This document shows positions 35,220 to 43,192 of a stretch of 44,685 nucleotides of DNA, in pieces (position 1 is the stretch's first letter; every line of letters begins with the position of its first letter). The stretch is from Ignavibacteriota bacterium. Its GTDB lineage: Bacteria > Bacteroidota > Ignavibacteria > UBA10030. The stretch covers positions 33,652 to 78,336 of the forward strand of contig PMZI01000032.1 of NCBI GenBank assembly GCA_003170475.1, in the 5' to 3' direction. The position numbers and the translations under genes were made by a program. The notes beneath the pieces are model-generated. The model was not told where the DNA came from. It saw only the letters and a list, made by a program, of their open reading frames with translations, and searched no databases.

Positions 35220-36479
35220 TCACGCAGATTTTCTTTCTTCGTACAAGTAGATCGGCTCTTTTGACTTGATCATCGTGTCCTTCGTAATGATGCATTTCGA
35301 CACGTTTTGTCGGGAGGGGAGCTGATACATGATGTCAAGCATCACTTCCTCGACAATTGCCCTCAGTGCTCTTGCGCCACCCCCGCGGGTGACCGCTTTC
35401 GCAACAACCGCTTCCAGGGCCCCATCCTCGATTTCCAGCTCAACCCCTTCCATCATGAAAAGCTTTTTGTACTGTTTTGCGAGAGCGTTGCGCGGCTCGG
35501 TCAGGATGTTTAGCAATGCGGTTTCATTTAAGGAATGAAGTGTCGCAACCACGGGCAGGCGCCCGACGAACTCGGGAATCAGCCCATACTTCAAAAGATC
35601 ATCCGGCTCGACCTGCGAAAGATAGGTATCTGTGGATCGGTGTTTCTTGCCGTGGAGCTCAGCGCCGAATCCAACGGGATTCTGGCTTACTCTGCGCTCG
35701 ATAATCTTGTCAAGCCCCTCGAACGCACCGCCGCAGATAAAGAGAATGTTCTTCGTGTTGATGTTGATGAGGCTCTGCTCGGGGTGTTTGCGGCCGCCTT
35801 TCGGTGGAACGCCGGCATTCGTCCCTTCGAGAATCTTCAGTAATGCCTGCTGCACACCTTCGCCCGAAACGTCGCGCGTGATGGAAGCGCTGTCGCTCTT
35901 CCTGCTGATCTTGTCGATCTCATCGATGTAGACGATACCTCGTTCAGCTTTTTCCGTGTTGTACTCAGAGTTCTGCAGCAAATACACAAGAATCGTCTCG
36001 ACATCGTCGCCGACATATCCCGCTTCGGTCAGAGTGGTTGCGTCGGCAATGGCGAACGGAACATCGAGTATTCGGGCCAGCGTCTGTGCGAGGAGCGTCT
36101 TGCCGGTACCGGTGGGACCGATCAGTAAAATATTGCTCTTCTCGATCTCCACTTCATCCAAATTGTGAAGATTATCGTTTGAGTCTATACGCTTGTAGTG
36201 ATTATAGACCGCAACCGCAAGGGTCCGCTTTGCATGTTCCTGACCAATGACATATTCGTCGAGGGCCTTCTTGATTTCCACAGGCGTCAGAGCACCGCGG
36301 GAGGGGTGCCTCTTGGCGCTAATCGCGGCCATGTTGTTGCGGATAATGTCCACAGAGCTCGATACGCAAAGGTCGCAGATATAGACGTCGGGTCCCGCGA
36401 TGATACTGTTCACTTCCTCCGACGAACGGCCGCAGAAAGAGCAAATAATCTTTTCACCCTGTTTTGGCTTTTGGGTCAT
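35220..36479 (-). CDS. clpX: ATP-dependent Clp protease ATP-binding subunit ClpX
   Basis: 419 residues. N-terminal C4 zinc domain (C13, C16, C35, C38), Walker A 'GPTGTGKT' (121-128), Walker B '[10 protein letters not shown]', sensor and '[11 protein letters not shown]' with VGF as the ClpP-docking loop in place of the usual IGF. It unfolds tagged proteins and feeds them to ClpP in the cytoplasm. Third gene of the tig-clpP-clpX operon, 29 bases after clpP; order and strand are the classical ones. Length is normal. Confidence 0.97.
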   Translation of the reverse strand: MTQKPKQGEKIICSFCGRSSEEVNSIIAGPDVYICDLCVSSSVDIIRNNMAAISAKRHPSRGALTPVEIKKALDEYVIGQEHAKRTLAVAVYNHYKRIDSNDNLHNLDEVEIEKSNILLIGPTGTGKTLLAQTLARILDVPFAIADATTLTEAGYVGDDVETILVYLLQNSEYNTEKAERGIVYIDEIDKISRKSDSASITRDVSGEGVQQALLKILEGTNAGVPPKGGRKHPEQSLININTKNILFICGGAFEGLDKIIERRVSQNPVGFGAELHGKKHRSTDTYLSQVEPDDLLKYGLIPEFVGRLPVVATLHSLNETALLNILTEPRNALAKQYKKLFMMEGVELEIEDGALEAVVAKAVTRGGGARALRAIVEEVMLDIMYQLPSRQNVSKCIITKDTMIKSKEPIYLYEERKSA

Positions 36480-36508
36480 GGCATTCTCGGCTACCGGTAT
36501 GCGGTGCG

Positions 36509-37141
36509 TTACTTTTCTTTCTTAGGCTCAGCGATACGCTTGATGATGATGTTGTCGATCAGACCATAGTCCTTTGCTTCTTGCGTGGACATATAGTTGT
36601 CGCGATCAGTGTCCTTCTGAACCTGGTCAACGGTCTTCCCCGAATGAAAGGCGAGGATTTCATTGATGCGTATCTTTGTCTTCAGAATTTCTTCCGCCTG
36701 AATACTGATATCCGATGCGGTTCCCTGGACGCCGCCCCACGGCTGGTGAATCATGATGCGTGCGTTCGGAAGAGCAGTGCGCTTTCCTTTTTGCCCGCCT
36801 GTCAGCAGCACGGCTGCCATGCTCGCCGCCATCCCGATGCAGATCGTCGAAATCTCCGGCCGAATGTACTGCATGGTATCATAAATCGCTAGGCCGGCGG
36901 TGACGCTCCCGCCCGGACTGTTAATATAGAGATGAATATCTTTGTCGGGGTCTTCAGACTCGAGGAAGATGAGCTGAGCGACAACGAGGCTCGCAATATT
37001 GTCGTCGATCGGTGTTCCGATGAACACAATGCGCTCCTTCAGGAGACGCGAAAAAATGTCGTACGCCCGTTCGCCACGACCGGTGGATTCGACAACCATG
37101 GGGACGAGTTGATTGTAGATGTCCATGTGCTTTGAACTCAT
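36509..37141 (-). CDS. clpP: ATP-dependent Clp protease proteolytic subunit ClpP
   Basis: 210 residues with the complete serine-protease triad: S107 ('GMAASMAA'), H132 ('MIHQPWGG') and D181 ('DRDNYMS'). The N-terminal '[23 protein letters not shown]' is the standard ClpP start region. It forms the barrel-shaped protease that works with ClpX, whose gene follows. The ATG lies 8 bases after the tig stop and has AAGGA within that spacer, so translation is probably coupled to tig. Confidence 0.97.
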   Translation of the reverse strand: MSSKHMDIYNQLVPMVVESTGRGERAYDIFSRLLKERIVFIGTPIDDNIASLVVAQLIFLESEDPDKDIHLYINSPGGSVTAGLAIYDTMQYIRPEISTICIGMAASMAAVLLTGGQKGKRTALPNARIMIHQPWGGVQGTASDISIQAEEILKTKIRINEILAFHSGKTVDQVQKDTDRDNYMSTQEAKDYGLIDNIIIKRIAEPKKEK

Positions 37142-37149
37142 AGATCCTT

Positions 37150-38439
37150 CTATCCTTTCACAAGTTTGTTCGGCAACGATTTGTCGTCGAGTTCTGTAAT
37201 CTTGGAGCTGTTGATGAGCACGTCCATCAACTTGTCGCCGAGGAGACGGTCTTTGATCTGATCGGACGATTTATAGTACGCGATAAGTCGCTCCTTGTCA
37301 ATCCCAATCTTGGGAGCTTCTTTCTCGGCCAGCGCAACGAGTGCGTCGTCGTCAATCGTCAACTTCTCGGCTTTGATGATTTCCTCTCTCAAGAGTGCCC
37401 ACTTCGACTGAAAGACGGCATAGGCGCGGTTTTCCTGAAAGAACTTTTCGGTGTCGAAGTCTTCCGGGAGCTGCTTGTTGGGGTATTGGCCCTTGACGTC
37501 CTCAAGCAGGTTTTCCAGAACGCTCCTGATGAGCGACTCCGGCACCTGGAACTCGTGGAGCCGGATAATCTCACTCACGATGGAATTGATCACGCTGCGT
37601 CGGTTCTTTTCTTTCCAGTACGATTCGAGATCCTCATGAATGCCTTTGCGGAACTCGTCGACCGTGTGCACCTTTTCCTTGGTAAGCTTTGTGACAAAAT
37701 CATCGTTGAGCTCAGGCAAGAGGAGCTTCTCGATCTTCTTCACGTTTGCTTTCAAGTTGACCTTGTGCGTGTGCTCGTCATGCTGATGCTCGAACCTGAT
37801 GTTGTGCTCGCTCCCGGTCGACGTCCCCTGCAGGACATCCTTGAAAGGCTGCTCCAACTGAGGATCCGCCAGGTAGAATTTGGCTCCGTCTGTCTTCTTG
37901 CCGATCATGGGGACGCCGCCTTCATCCAGTTCCTGGAGATCTGCCGAAATAATGTGCTCGGAATCGGTAGCGTTCTGCACTTCTTCCCGCGTGCTGTTGA
38001 TTCTTCGGATCCGAAGGAGCTCGTCTTCGATCTCCGCGTCATCCGTCTTGTGCACGACAGCCTCCACGCTCAGATTCTTGTACTGCTTCAACTCGATCGT
38101 CGGTCGAACGTCATACTGGATTTTCACCCAGAGCTTCTCGCCTCGTTTGTAATTGAGATCCACGAGCGTCGGCTCACCGATCGGCTGGAGATCTTTCGCT
38201 TTGACTGCCTCGCGATAGAGTTCACTGGTGAGTTTTTCCAGGTACTCATTCTCGATCATCTCGCCATAGAGCTTCTTGATCATGTCCAGGGGAGCCTTCC
38301 CCTTTCGGAATCCGTTGATTTCGATTTTGGGCCGGTACTCCCGATACGCTTTCTCGAAATGCGGCTGAAGCTCATCGGCTTTTACTTCGATCTCAACTTC
38401 GCGTGAGACCTCTGATGTTGTGTGAACAGTTACTTCCAA
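37150..38439 (-). CDS. tig: Trigger factor (ribosome-associated chaperone)
   Basis: 429 residues. The ribosome-docking signature 'GFRKGKAP' is at 43-50. The N-terminal domain (1-115), a middle FKBP-type PPIase domain (about 155-240) and the C-terminal helical chaperone arms follow in normal order. The PPIase part is weakly conserved and contains a histidine-rich loop '[10 protein letters not shown]' (217-226, with H218, H220, H223 and H225) where metal binding is conceivable. The start is TTG (38439-38437), supported by AAGGAG seven bases upstream on the minus strand. tRNA-Leu lies 150 bases upstream on the same strand, a common arrangement before tig-clpP-clpX. Confidence 0.95.
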   Translation of the reverse strand: MEVTVHTTSEVSREVEIEVKADELQPHFEKAYREYRPKIEINGFRKGKAPLDMIKKLYGEMIENEYLEKLTSELYREAVKAKDLQPIGEPTLVDLNYKRGEKLWVKIQYDVRPTIELKQYKNLSVEAVVHKTDDAEIEDELLRIRRINSTREEVQNATDSEHIISADLQELDEGGVPMIGKKTDGAKFYLADPQLEQPFKDVLQGTSTGSEHNIRFEHQHDEHTHKVNLKANVKKIEKLLLPELNDDFVTKLTKEKVHTVDEFRKGIHEDLESYWKEKNRRSVINSIVSEIIRLHEFQVPESLIRSVLENLLEDVKGQYPNKQLPEDFDTEKFFQENRAYAVFQSKWALLREEIIKAEKLTIDDDALVALAEKEAPKIGIDKERLIAYYKSSDQIKDRLLGDKLMDVLINSSKITELDDKSLPNKLVKG

Positions 38440-38524
38440 GACTCCACTCCTTTCTGGTACTAGGTGTTTGCCCTTCCTTCAGGAAGCAGAAGGGACTTGC
38501 GTGGGACGGGGGAGTGACTCCCCG

Positions 38525-38555
38525 CCTGCCCATGTGAACTCGTCCGGCGGGCAGG
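38525..38555. repeat. Hairpin-forming repeat upstream of tig
   Basis: CCTGCCC (38525-38531) pairs with GGGCAGG (38549-38555) around a 17-base loop. CCTGCCC also recurs at 38742-38748 on the other side of the tRNA, so this belongs to the nested inverted-repeat arrangement around tRNA-Leu. Confidence 0.45.
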
Positions 38556-38575
38556 GAACCCCCACAGGTTACCCT
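38556..38575 (-). repeat. Partial degenerate copy of tRNA-Leu T-arm/variable region
   Basis: GAACCCCCACAGGTTACCCT matches 17 of 20 bases with GAACCCCCATAGGTTTCCCC inside the tRNA gene (38610-38629), in the same orientation, 54 bases beyond it. It looks like a local duplication or a remnant att-type sequence; no integrase is present. Confidence 0.45.
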
Positions 38576-38576
38576 A

Positions 38577-38733
38577 TCCCGCAAAACTCGTGTGGGCGAA
38601 GGGGGACTCGAACCCCCATAGGTTTCCCCACTAGCTCCTAAGGCTAGCGCGTCTGCCAATTTCGCCATTCGCCCTTGGTGCTTCTGCTGTTAGAGAGATT
38701 CGGCTGACTCACCCGCGAGAGAGTTTTGCGGGA
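38577..38733. repeat. 13-base perfect inverted repeat flanking tRNA-Leu
   Basis: TCCCGCAAAACTC (38577-38589) and its exact complement GAGTTTTGCGGGA (38721-38733) lie 3 bases beyond the tRNA 3' end and 46 bases before its 5' end. GGGCAGG (38549-38555) and CCTGCCC (38742-38748) form a second, outer pair. The arrangement may be a pair of inverted repeat-element copies or a large fold of the tRNA precursor. Confidence 0.6.
38593..38674 (-). tRNA. tRNA-Leu (anticodon UAG)
   Basis: On the minus strand the 7-bp acceptor GGGCGAA (38674-38668) pairs with TTCGCCC (38600-38594), with A as discriminator at 38593. The anticodon stem CTAGC/GCTAG closes loop CTTAGGA, giving anticodon TAG. The T arm is GGGGG-TTCGAGT-CCCCC. 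The long variable arm and 82-base length fit a class II leucine tRNA. CCA is not encoded. It lies upstream of tig on the same strand. Confidence 0.96.
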
Positions 38734-38792
38734 CGCGTCTGCCTGCCCACCGAAGTCTCTGTTCCGAAGGCGGACCTCTCTCCCCATGAAAT

Positions 38793-38818
38793 AAAAAAAT
38801 CCTCAAATCTTGAGGATT
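38793..38818 (-). terminator. Rho-independent terminator of the exported TPR protein gene
   Basis: Stem AATCCTCAA / TTGAGGATT (38798-38806 with 38810-38818), 3-base loop, followed on the minus strand by TTTTTTTATTT. It lies about 48 bases after the stop at 38866 and keeps that transcript separate from tRNA-Leu and tig. Confidence 0.92.
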
Positions 38819-38865
38819 CTCAGATCGACTCAATATACGAAGAATTGCCCAAACACAAAACAGCC

Positions 38866-40773
38866 CTAGTGCGAGGTTTTTTGAGCTTCATCGAGTTTCT
38901 GGAGAGCTTCGACTGCTTCCAAACGGTGTGGATCGATAAAAATCGCTTTGTTGTAGTACTCCCGCGCTTTCAGGAAGTTCTTTGCAGCTTGATGGGCGAG
39001 GCCAAGTTGAACATTGGTTTGGTAGTTGCTGGGACTCAGGTCCAGGGCGCGCTCAAATTGCTTGATCGCCTTCGGAAGATCTCCGTCACCAAGATAGGCA
39101 ATGCCGAGGTTGAGATTCGTTTCCCAGAAGTCGTTGCCTTTCGAAAGTGCGCGGGTCAACACTTCAATCATTGCCTTGTAGTTTCCTGATGACTGACAGA
39201 GTGACCATGCCTCGCGGTACGCGCTGATATAAAGCGAATCGATCGCATAGGCGCGCTCGAAAAACGATCGGGCGCGGATCGGATCGCCGTTGCGCACAAA
39301 AAGTCGTCCGCACAGGTAGGCCGGATAGGCAAACTCCGGAGCTATCCGCATTGCAGCAGTGTATCGATCACTCGCAAGATCTTTGTCACCTGCTTTTTCC
39401 GCTGCAGCCGCTTCATCGATCAGCACCATCGCTTCAGGTTGGCTCGCATGCATCCGCAGATTGATGAAGACGCGCATCTGGTCAAACCGTCGGGAAAGCT
39501 CGGGATCATAACATGTTTTCAGCACTTGACGGACAGCCTCCAAAGCAGCGGGATAGGCCCCGTTGTAGTAGTTTTGAATGGCCGTCAGCATTGAATGATA
39601 TGGCAACGTAAATGCTGCCGAGTCCCTGCGAAGATTCGTCAGGAAATTTGGCGGAAGCAGCGGTTGCCGTTTTTGGTACCGCTCGCTTGCCTGCCTCAGA
39701 AACGTGTCATACGATTCCTGCAGGTTGAACTTTGTCAATGCTGATTGCAGGTCGGTCGGTAGAGTAAAGTTTGGCGCATGAGATATGGTATCTCCGAAGT
39801 CAAGAGAGGAAAACGCGTACGCGAGAATCTCGATGATTTTCTCAAACTGTGGTCCGTTCTTTCCCGTCGGAGCGCCTTCGCTGATCCATCGAACATTTTG
39901 GTCGTCGAGTGCGCGCTGTAAGGAATCGCGTGTCCCTTTGAGTTTGATGATGGCATCTTTTGTCCGATCCAGAAGAACTTTGACGGACGTCTCTTCTGCA
40001 GTCACCTTGAGCGATACGTTGGGAAGGGAGTCGACAGCAAACTGAAACTGGGGTTTGAGCAGGTCAATCTGCGAGATTCTCTCTTTCAGTGTTGAGGTGG
40101 TCCCCCGTACCGCCGCCTGAAACGCGGAGGACGTTTCATTGATGTATCCGTCGAAACTCTGCGTCCGTCGGTCCTTGAATTCACCGAACTGAGGAAACAT
40201 GTGCAGGGTGTCTGTTTGCATCAGGTGTTCGTACATTGCAATGGCATCGCGGAAGCGTTTCGTGCCCGACGCTTTTTCAGTCTCCTTCAGCGCACTGATC
40301 AGCGCACTGTATCCCGGCCAGTATTCCTGAGGGATTTTCATCTCTGCTTTGCTGCTGTCGCCGTTGAGAACAAACAGAACCGCAAACGGGAGGTGGAGCT
40401 TGAGGTCTTTTGGAAAACCGACCGTGATCGAGCTACCCGAAGAATCTGTCTTCAGGTTGGATTTCCATCCAATCTGGAAGTTCTGATTGTTCTGTTGGAG
40501 AGCGAGCTTGGGCATCTCGTCTTGTACAAAATCGCCATCGAGAGCCCAGTCCCCGGTTGGAGAGAACTGAAAGTAGTAGTACTGTCCGGCGTTGACGCTC
40601 GTGTCTGTCAGCGGGAGCGTGTGAGACAGACTTGAAAGCTCGAGCTTGGCGTAGCGCTCTCCCTTGAGACCGAACAATCCAGACTCACGAACCTTGAACT
40701 GCGCAGAGGGAACCTGCGCATTCAATGCACCTGCAAGCACAAGCGTAGCAAGGAGGAGAGAAATGATTTTCAT
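38866..40773 (-). CDS. Exported TPR-repeat protein of unknown function
   Basis: 635 residues from ATG 40773, which opens a signal peptide 'MKIISLLLATLVLAGALNAQ'; the frame continues upstream to 40866 but that part covers the promoter. Residues about 25-150 are beta-rich ('YYYFQFSPTGDWALDGDFVQDE'). A helical middle follows, and the last 180 residues are at least four TPR units ('GDPIRARSFFERAYAIDSLY', 'GNYKAMIEVLTRALSKGNDF', 'GDLPKAIKQFERALDLSPSN', 'KNFLKAREYYNKAIFIDPHR'). It is probably periplasmic and involved in protein-protein contacts. I do not recognise the N-terminal part. Monocistronic: own promoter, own terminator, divergent from hpnC. Confidence 0.85.
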   Translation of the reverse strand: MKIISLLLATLVLAGALNAQVPSAQFKVRESGLFGLKGERYAKLELSSLSHTLPLTDTSVNAGQYYYFQFSPTGDWALDGDFVQDEMPKLALQQNNQNFQIGWKSNLKTDSSGSSITVGFPKDLKLHLPFAVLFVLNGDSSKAEMKIPQEYWPGYSALISALKETEKASGTKRFRDAIAMYEHLMQTDTLHMFPQFGEFKDRRTQSFDGYINETSSAFQAAVRGTTSTLKERISQIDLLKPQFQFAVDSLPNVSLKVTAEETSVKVLLDRTKDAIIKLKGTRDSLQRALDDQNVRWISEGAPTGKNGPQFEKIIEILAYAFSSLDFGDTISHAPNFTLPTDLQSALTKFNLQESYDTFLRQASERYQKRQPLLPPNFLTNLRRDSAAFTLPYHSMLTAIQNYYNGAYPAALEAVRQVLKTCYDPELSRRFDQMRVFINLRMHASQPEAMVLIDEAAAAEKAGDKDLASDRYTAAMRIAPEFAYPAYLCGRLFVRNGDPIRARSFFERAYAIDSLYISAYREAWSLCQSSGNYKAMIEVLTRALSKGNDFWETNLNLGIAYLGDGDLPKAIKQFERALDLSPSNYQTNVQLGLAHQAAKNFLKAREYYNKAIFIDPHRLEAVEALQKLDEAQKTSH

Positions 40774-40837
40774 AGTTCGCACGTTGTTTTTCCCGGGCAG
40801 GTCGGCGGTAGCACTACTGCGACATTTGAGTGCCGAA

Positions 40838-40866
40838 AATATAGAAAAAGGGGGTTCGAGATGCAA
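40838..40866 (-). promoter_or_regulatory. Sigma-70-like promoter of the exported TPR protein gene
   Basis: On the minus strand TTGCAT (40866-40861) and TATATT (40843-40838) are separated by exactly 17 bases. The transcript would start about 55-60 bases before ATG 40773. Confidence 0.5.
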
Positions 40867-41018
40867 TAAAACACGCCTGCCTATGGTGCGACGGGGGAGC
40901 CGGGTGGCGGGGCCGTTCGCTTGCTTTTCGTAATGTGATTGCTGATATTCCTTCGCGTTTTGAGTTCAGAACGGCTGTTCTTCTTCCTGATGATGGGAAT
41001 AGCGTGAACACACGATCA

Positions 41019-41900
41019 ATGTTGACTGGGGATCTGAAGAAGGTCGCGCGGCGCAGTTGGACTGTGCCACAGGCCTTCCAGTACTGTGAGCGTCTCGCGC
41101 GGGATCATTATGAGAATTTCCCGGTGGCCTCCTTGATGGTTCCGAAGGAAAAGCGGCCTCATGTCTACGCGATCTACTCGTTTGCCCGCATCGCAGATGA
41201 CTATGCAGATGAACCGGGTTTGACACCGGCGGAGCGAATCGACAGCATCGCCGTGTGGGAGGAACAGCTTATCGACGCGTATCGCGGGCATGCGCACCAC
41301 CCCGTCTTTGTGGCCCTGCAGGAGACAGTCGATCACTTCGAGATCCCCATTGAGCTGTTCCAAAGCCTCCTGAAGGCATTCCGTTCCGATGTCACCACGC
41401 ACCGATATGAAACATTCGAGGATGTGCTGGAATACTGTGAGAGTTCGGCCAACCCGATCGGCAGATTAATGCTGCTCCTGTTCAATTATCGGAGCGAAAC
41501 GACGATGGAGCTCTCCGATTCCATCTGCACTGCGCTCCAACTCACGAACTTCTGGCAGGATGTTACTGTTGATTTGAAGAAGGATCGGGTGTACATTCCA
41601 TTAGATGACATTCGGGAGTTCGGGTATTCGGAAGAGGAACTCCTCGGCCTGCGGTGCTCACAGGCTTTCAAAGATCTGATGTGCTATCAGGTTGAACGGA
41701 CAGAACAGATGTTCCAGGAAGGAAAGCCGCTCCTCGCGGACGTTGGAAGAGATCTCAGGATGGAATTGAAAATGACCTGGAAGGGTGGGATGCGGATCCT
41801 CAGAAAGATCGAACAACAGGACTATGATGTCCTTGCCCTTCGCCCTTCGCTGTCCATGCTGGACAAGACGGCAATCCTTTTTTCATCGCTCGCTGGCTGA
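41019..41900 (+). CDS. hpnC: Squalene synthase component HpnC (hydroxysqualene synthase)
   Basis: 293 residues from ATG 41019. The frame is open from GTG 40935, but the extra 28 residues do not look like family sequence; GTG 41004 is another option. The trans-isoprenyl synthase fold has both aspartate-rich motifs: 'RIADDYADE' (D60, D61, D64) and 'WQDVTVDLKKDRVYIP', and the N-terminal 'CERLARDHYENFPVAS' is characteristic of HpnC. It converts presqualene diphosphate to hydroxysqualene, the second of three steps replacing the single eukaryote-type squalene synthase. hpnD follows after 6 bases and hpnE is next, so the full HpnCDE route to squalene for hopanoids or related lipids is present; a cyclase gene is not in the window. 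Confidence 0.92.
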   Translation: MLTGDLKKVARRSWTVPQAFQYCERLARDHYENFPVASLMVPKEKRPHVYAIYSFARIADDYADEPGLTPAERIDSIAVWEEQLIDAYRGHAHHPVFVALQETVDHFEIPIELFQSLLKAFRSDVTTHRYETFEDVLEYCESSANPIGRLMLLLFNYRSETTMELSDSICTALQLTNFWQDVTVDLKKDRVYIPLDDIREFGYSEEELLGLRCSQAFKDLMCYQVERTEQMFQEGKPLLADVGRDLRMELKMTWKGGMRILRKIEQQDYDVLALRPSLSMLDKTAILFSSLAG

Positions 41901-41906
41901 ACCTCC

Positions 41907-42797
41907 ATGACCGCTCACACCATCGATATTGCCTTACCGGACCTGAACTCGACCCGCAAGAGTAATTTCTTGCTTCCGATTTTGTTTCTCCCTCCGCCGA
42001 AGCGGGAAGCGATCGAGACTATCTACGCGTTCTGCCGCTACTCCGACGACATCGTCGACGAAGATGCTGACACGAAAGAAAAATCCCGACGCCTGCTCGT
42101 TTGGACAAATGAACTGAAACATGCGTTCGAAGGCACATCCCGTTACACGATCCTCAATCGGCTCGTGAGCGTGGCCAAGAGATTCAATATCCCGACACAC
42201 CATTTCCTCGATCTCCTCAAGGGGATGGAAATGGATCTTTCCAGAAACCGTTATGAGACGTTTGCGGATCTTCAACAGTACTGTTATCGTGCCGCATCGA
42301 CCGTCGGATTGATCTGCGCAGAGGTCTTTGGGTATCATCACGAATCGACGAAACAATATGCTGTTCATCTGGGCATCGCGCTCCAATTGACAAACATCCT
42401 GCGCGACATCAAGACCGATGCAAAGAAGGGGCGCATCTACCTTCCCCTGGAAGATCTTCGGAAATTCGGATACACAGAAGAGGATCTGATGAATTCGGTG
42501 TATGACGATCGCTTCCGTGCTCTGATGAAGTTCGAATGCGACCGCGCACACGATTTCTACCGCAAAGCCAAGAAGTATCTTGCGGAGGACGACAAACCGC
42601 TCTTTTCTATGGCGCGGGCCATGGGGAATATTTACTATTTGCTGCTCCTCAGAATCGAGAGGGCCAACTACGACGTTTTCTCGAAGCGAATCCGACTGGC
42701 ATCCCCCGTCAAATTTCTTGTTGCCATGATCCTGCGATTGCGCAACAAGCTCCCAAAGAACTTTCACCGGTATGTCCGGACAGAACTTCCAGCCTAG
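41907..42797 (+). CDS. hpnD: Presqualene diphosphate synthase HpnD
   Basis: 296 residues. 'CRYSDDIVDE' (D47, D48, D51) and 'NILRDIKTDAKKGRIYLP' are the two Mg-diphosphate motifs; 'YCYRAASTVGLI' and 'GIALQLTNILRDI' are typical of the phytoene/presqualene synthase family and of HpnD in particular. It joins two farnesyl diphosphates into presqualene diphosphate, used by HpnC. The gene begins 6 bases after hpnC with no clear ribosome site, so coupling is likely. hpnE follows only after a 395-base repeat-bearing gap. Confidence 0.92.
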   Translation: MTAHTIDIALPDLNSTRKSNFLLPILFLPPPKREAIETIYAFCRYSDDIVDEDADTKEKSRRLLVWTNELKHAFEGTSRYTILNRLVSVAKRFNIPTHHFLDLLKGMEMDLSRNRYETFADLQQYCYRAASTVGLICAEVFGYHHESTKQYAVHLGIALQLTNILRDIKTDAKKGRIYLPLEDLRKFGYTEEDLMNSVYDDRFRALMKFECDRAHDFYRKAKKYLAEDDKPLFSMARAMGNIYYLLLLRIERANYDVFSKRIRLASPVKFLVAMILRLRNKLPKNFHRYVRTELPA

Positions 42798-42923
42798 TAC
42801 ATTGCGAATATCGAAGTGGCAATTTCGAATTGAAAGACTCGAGCTTCTCGTTTCTCTGTTCTCGCCGTCGGCCTTCCTGCTGTTCGCAATTGATAACTCA
42901 CTGAGTGTGCCCAAAAAAGCGTC

Positions 42924-42986
42924 TTTGTCATTTTCCCAAGGGTCCAAAGGACTCCTTCGGAGGATCACTTCGTTCGGAATGACAAA
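42924..42986. repeat. 63-base repeat element with 9-base terminal inverted repeats
   Basis: Begins TTTGTCATT and ends AATGACAAA, exact inverted complements. The interior (TCCAAAGGACTCCTTCGGA and following) can fold into a short hairpin. The wording 'GTCATT...CGTTCGGAATGAC' closely resembles the next element and abundant dispersed repeats of related genomes. Confidence 0.7.
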
Positions 42987-42995
42987 CTGAGCCAC

Positions 42996-43116
42996 TGTCA
43001 TTTCGATCCCGCTGCTTTTTGGCGGGAGAGAAATCTTACTCTTCATTCGGAATATTCAGTCTCCGCCTCCCCGACAACGGAACTCGGGGCAGGTCGACGA
43101 ATCCTTCGAAATGACA
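42996..43116. repeat. 121-base MITE-like element with 11-base terminal inverted repeats
   Basis: Begins TGTCATTTCGA and ends TCGAAATGACA, perfect inverted complements. Two internal hairpins are visible: CCCGC...GCGGG (about 43008-43028) and CCCCGA...TCGGGG (about 43068-43089). There is no coding capacity, so it would depend on an enzyme encoded elsewhere if mobile. It lies ten bases from the preceding element with related ends. Confidence 0.72.
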
Positions 43117-43192
43117 AGACTGGCTCATAGGATAACCTCATGCACCGTCGTGACTCCGTCGCGACGGACAATTCGAAAACTCACGAATTTCC

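Larger units (their letters stand above)
42798..43192. other. Non-coding spacer between hpnD and hpnE, filled with repeat elements
   Basis: 395 bases without a credible gene. Two elements with inverted ends (42924-42986 and 42996-43116) occupy its centre and are listed separately. The first 125 bases (42798-42923) and the last 75 (43117-43192) show nothing I recognise. A 370-codon open frame on the minus strand through this spacer and hpnD is a shadow of hpnD. Confidence 0.75.

Noticed and set aside
37486-38406. Plus-strand open frame of 306 codons opposite tig
   Set aside because: Shadow of the trigger factor gene, whose identity and operon context are certain.
40861-40877. Sigma-54-like GGCG...TTGC on the minus strand before the exported TPR gene
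   Set aside because: Spacing between GG and GC is one base too long; a -35/-10 pair with a 17-base spacer explains the site better.
40910-40924. Possible third sigma-54 promoter (GGGCC-N6-TTGC) before hpnC
   Set aside because: Two mismatches in the -24 block in a G/C-rich stretch; too weak to call.
41934-43046. Minus-strand open frame of 370 codons across hpnD and the repeat spacer
   Set aside because: It is the antisense of hpnD, has no recognisable domain and runs through repeat elements.
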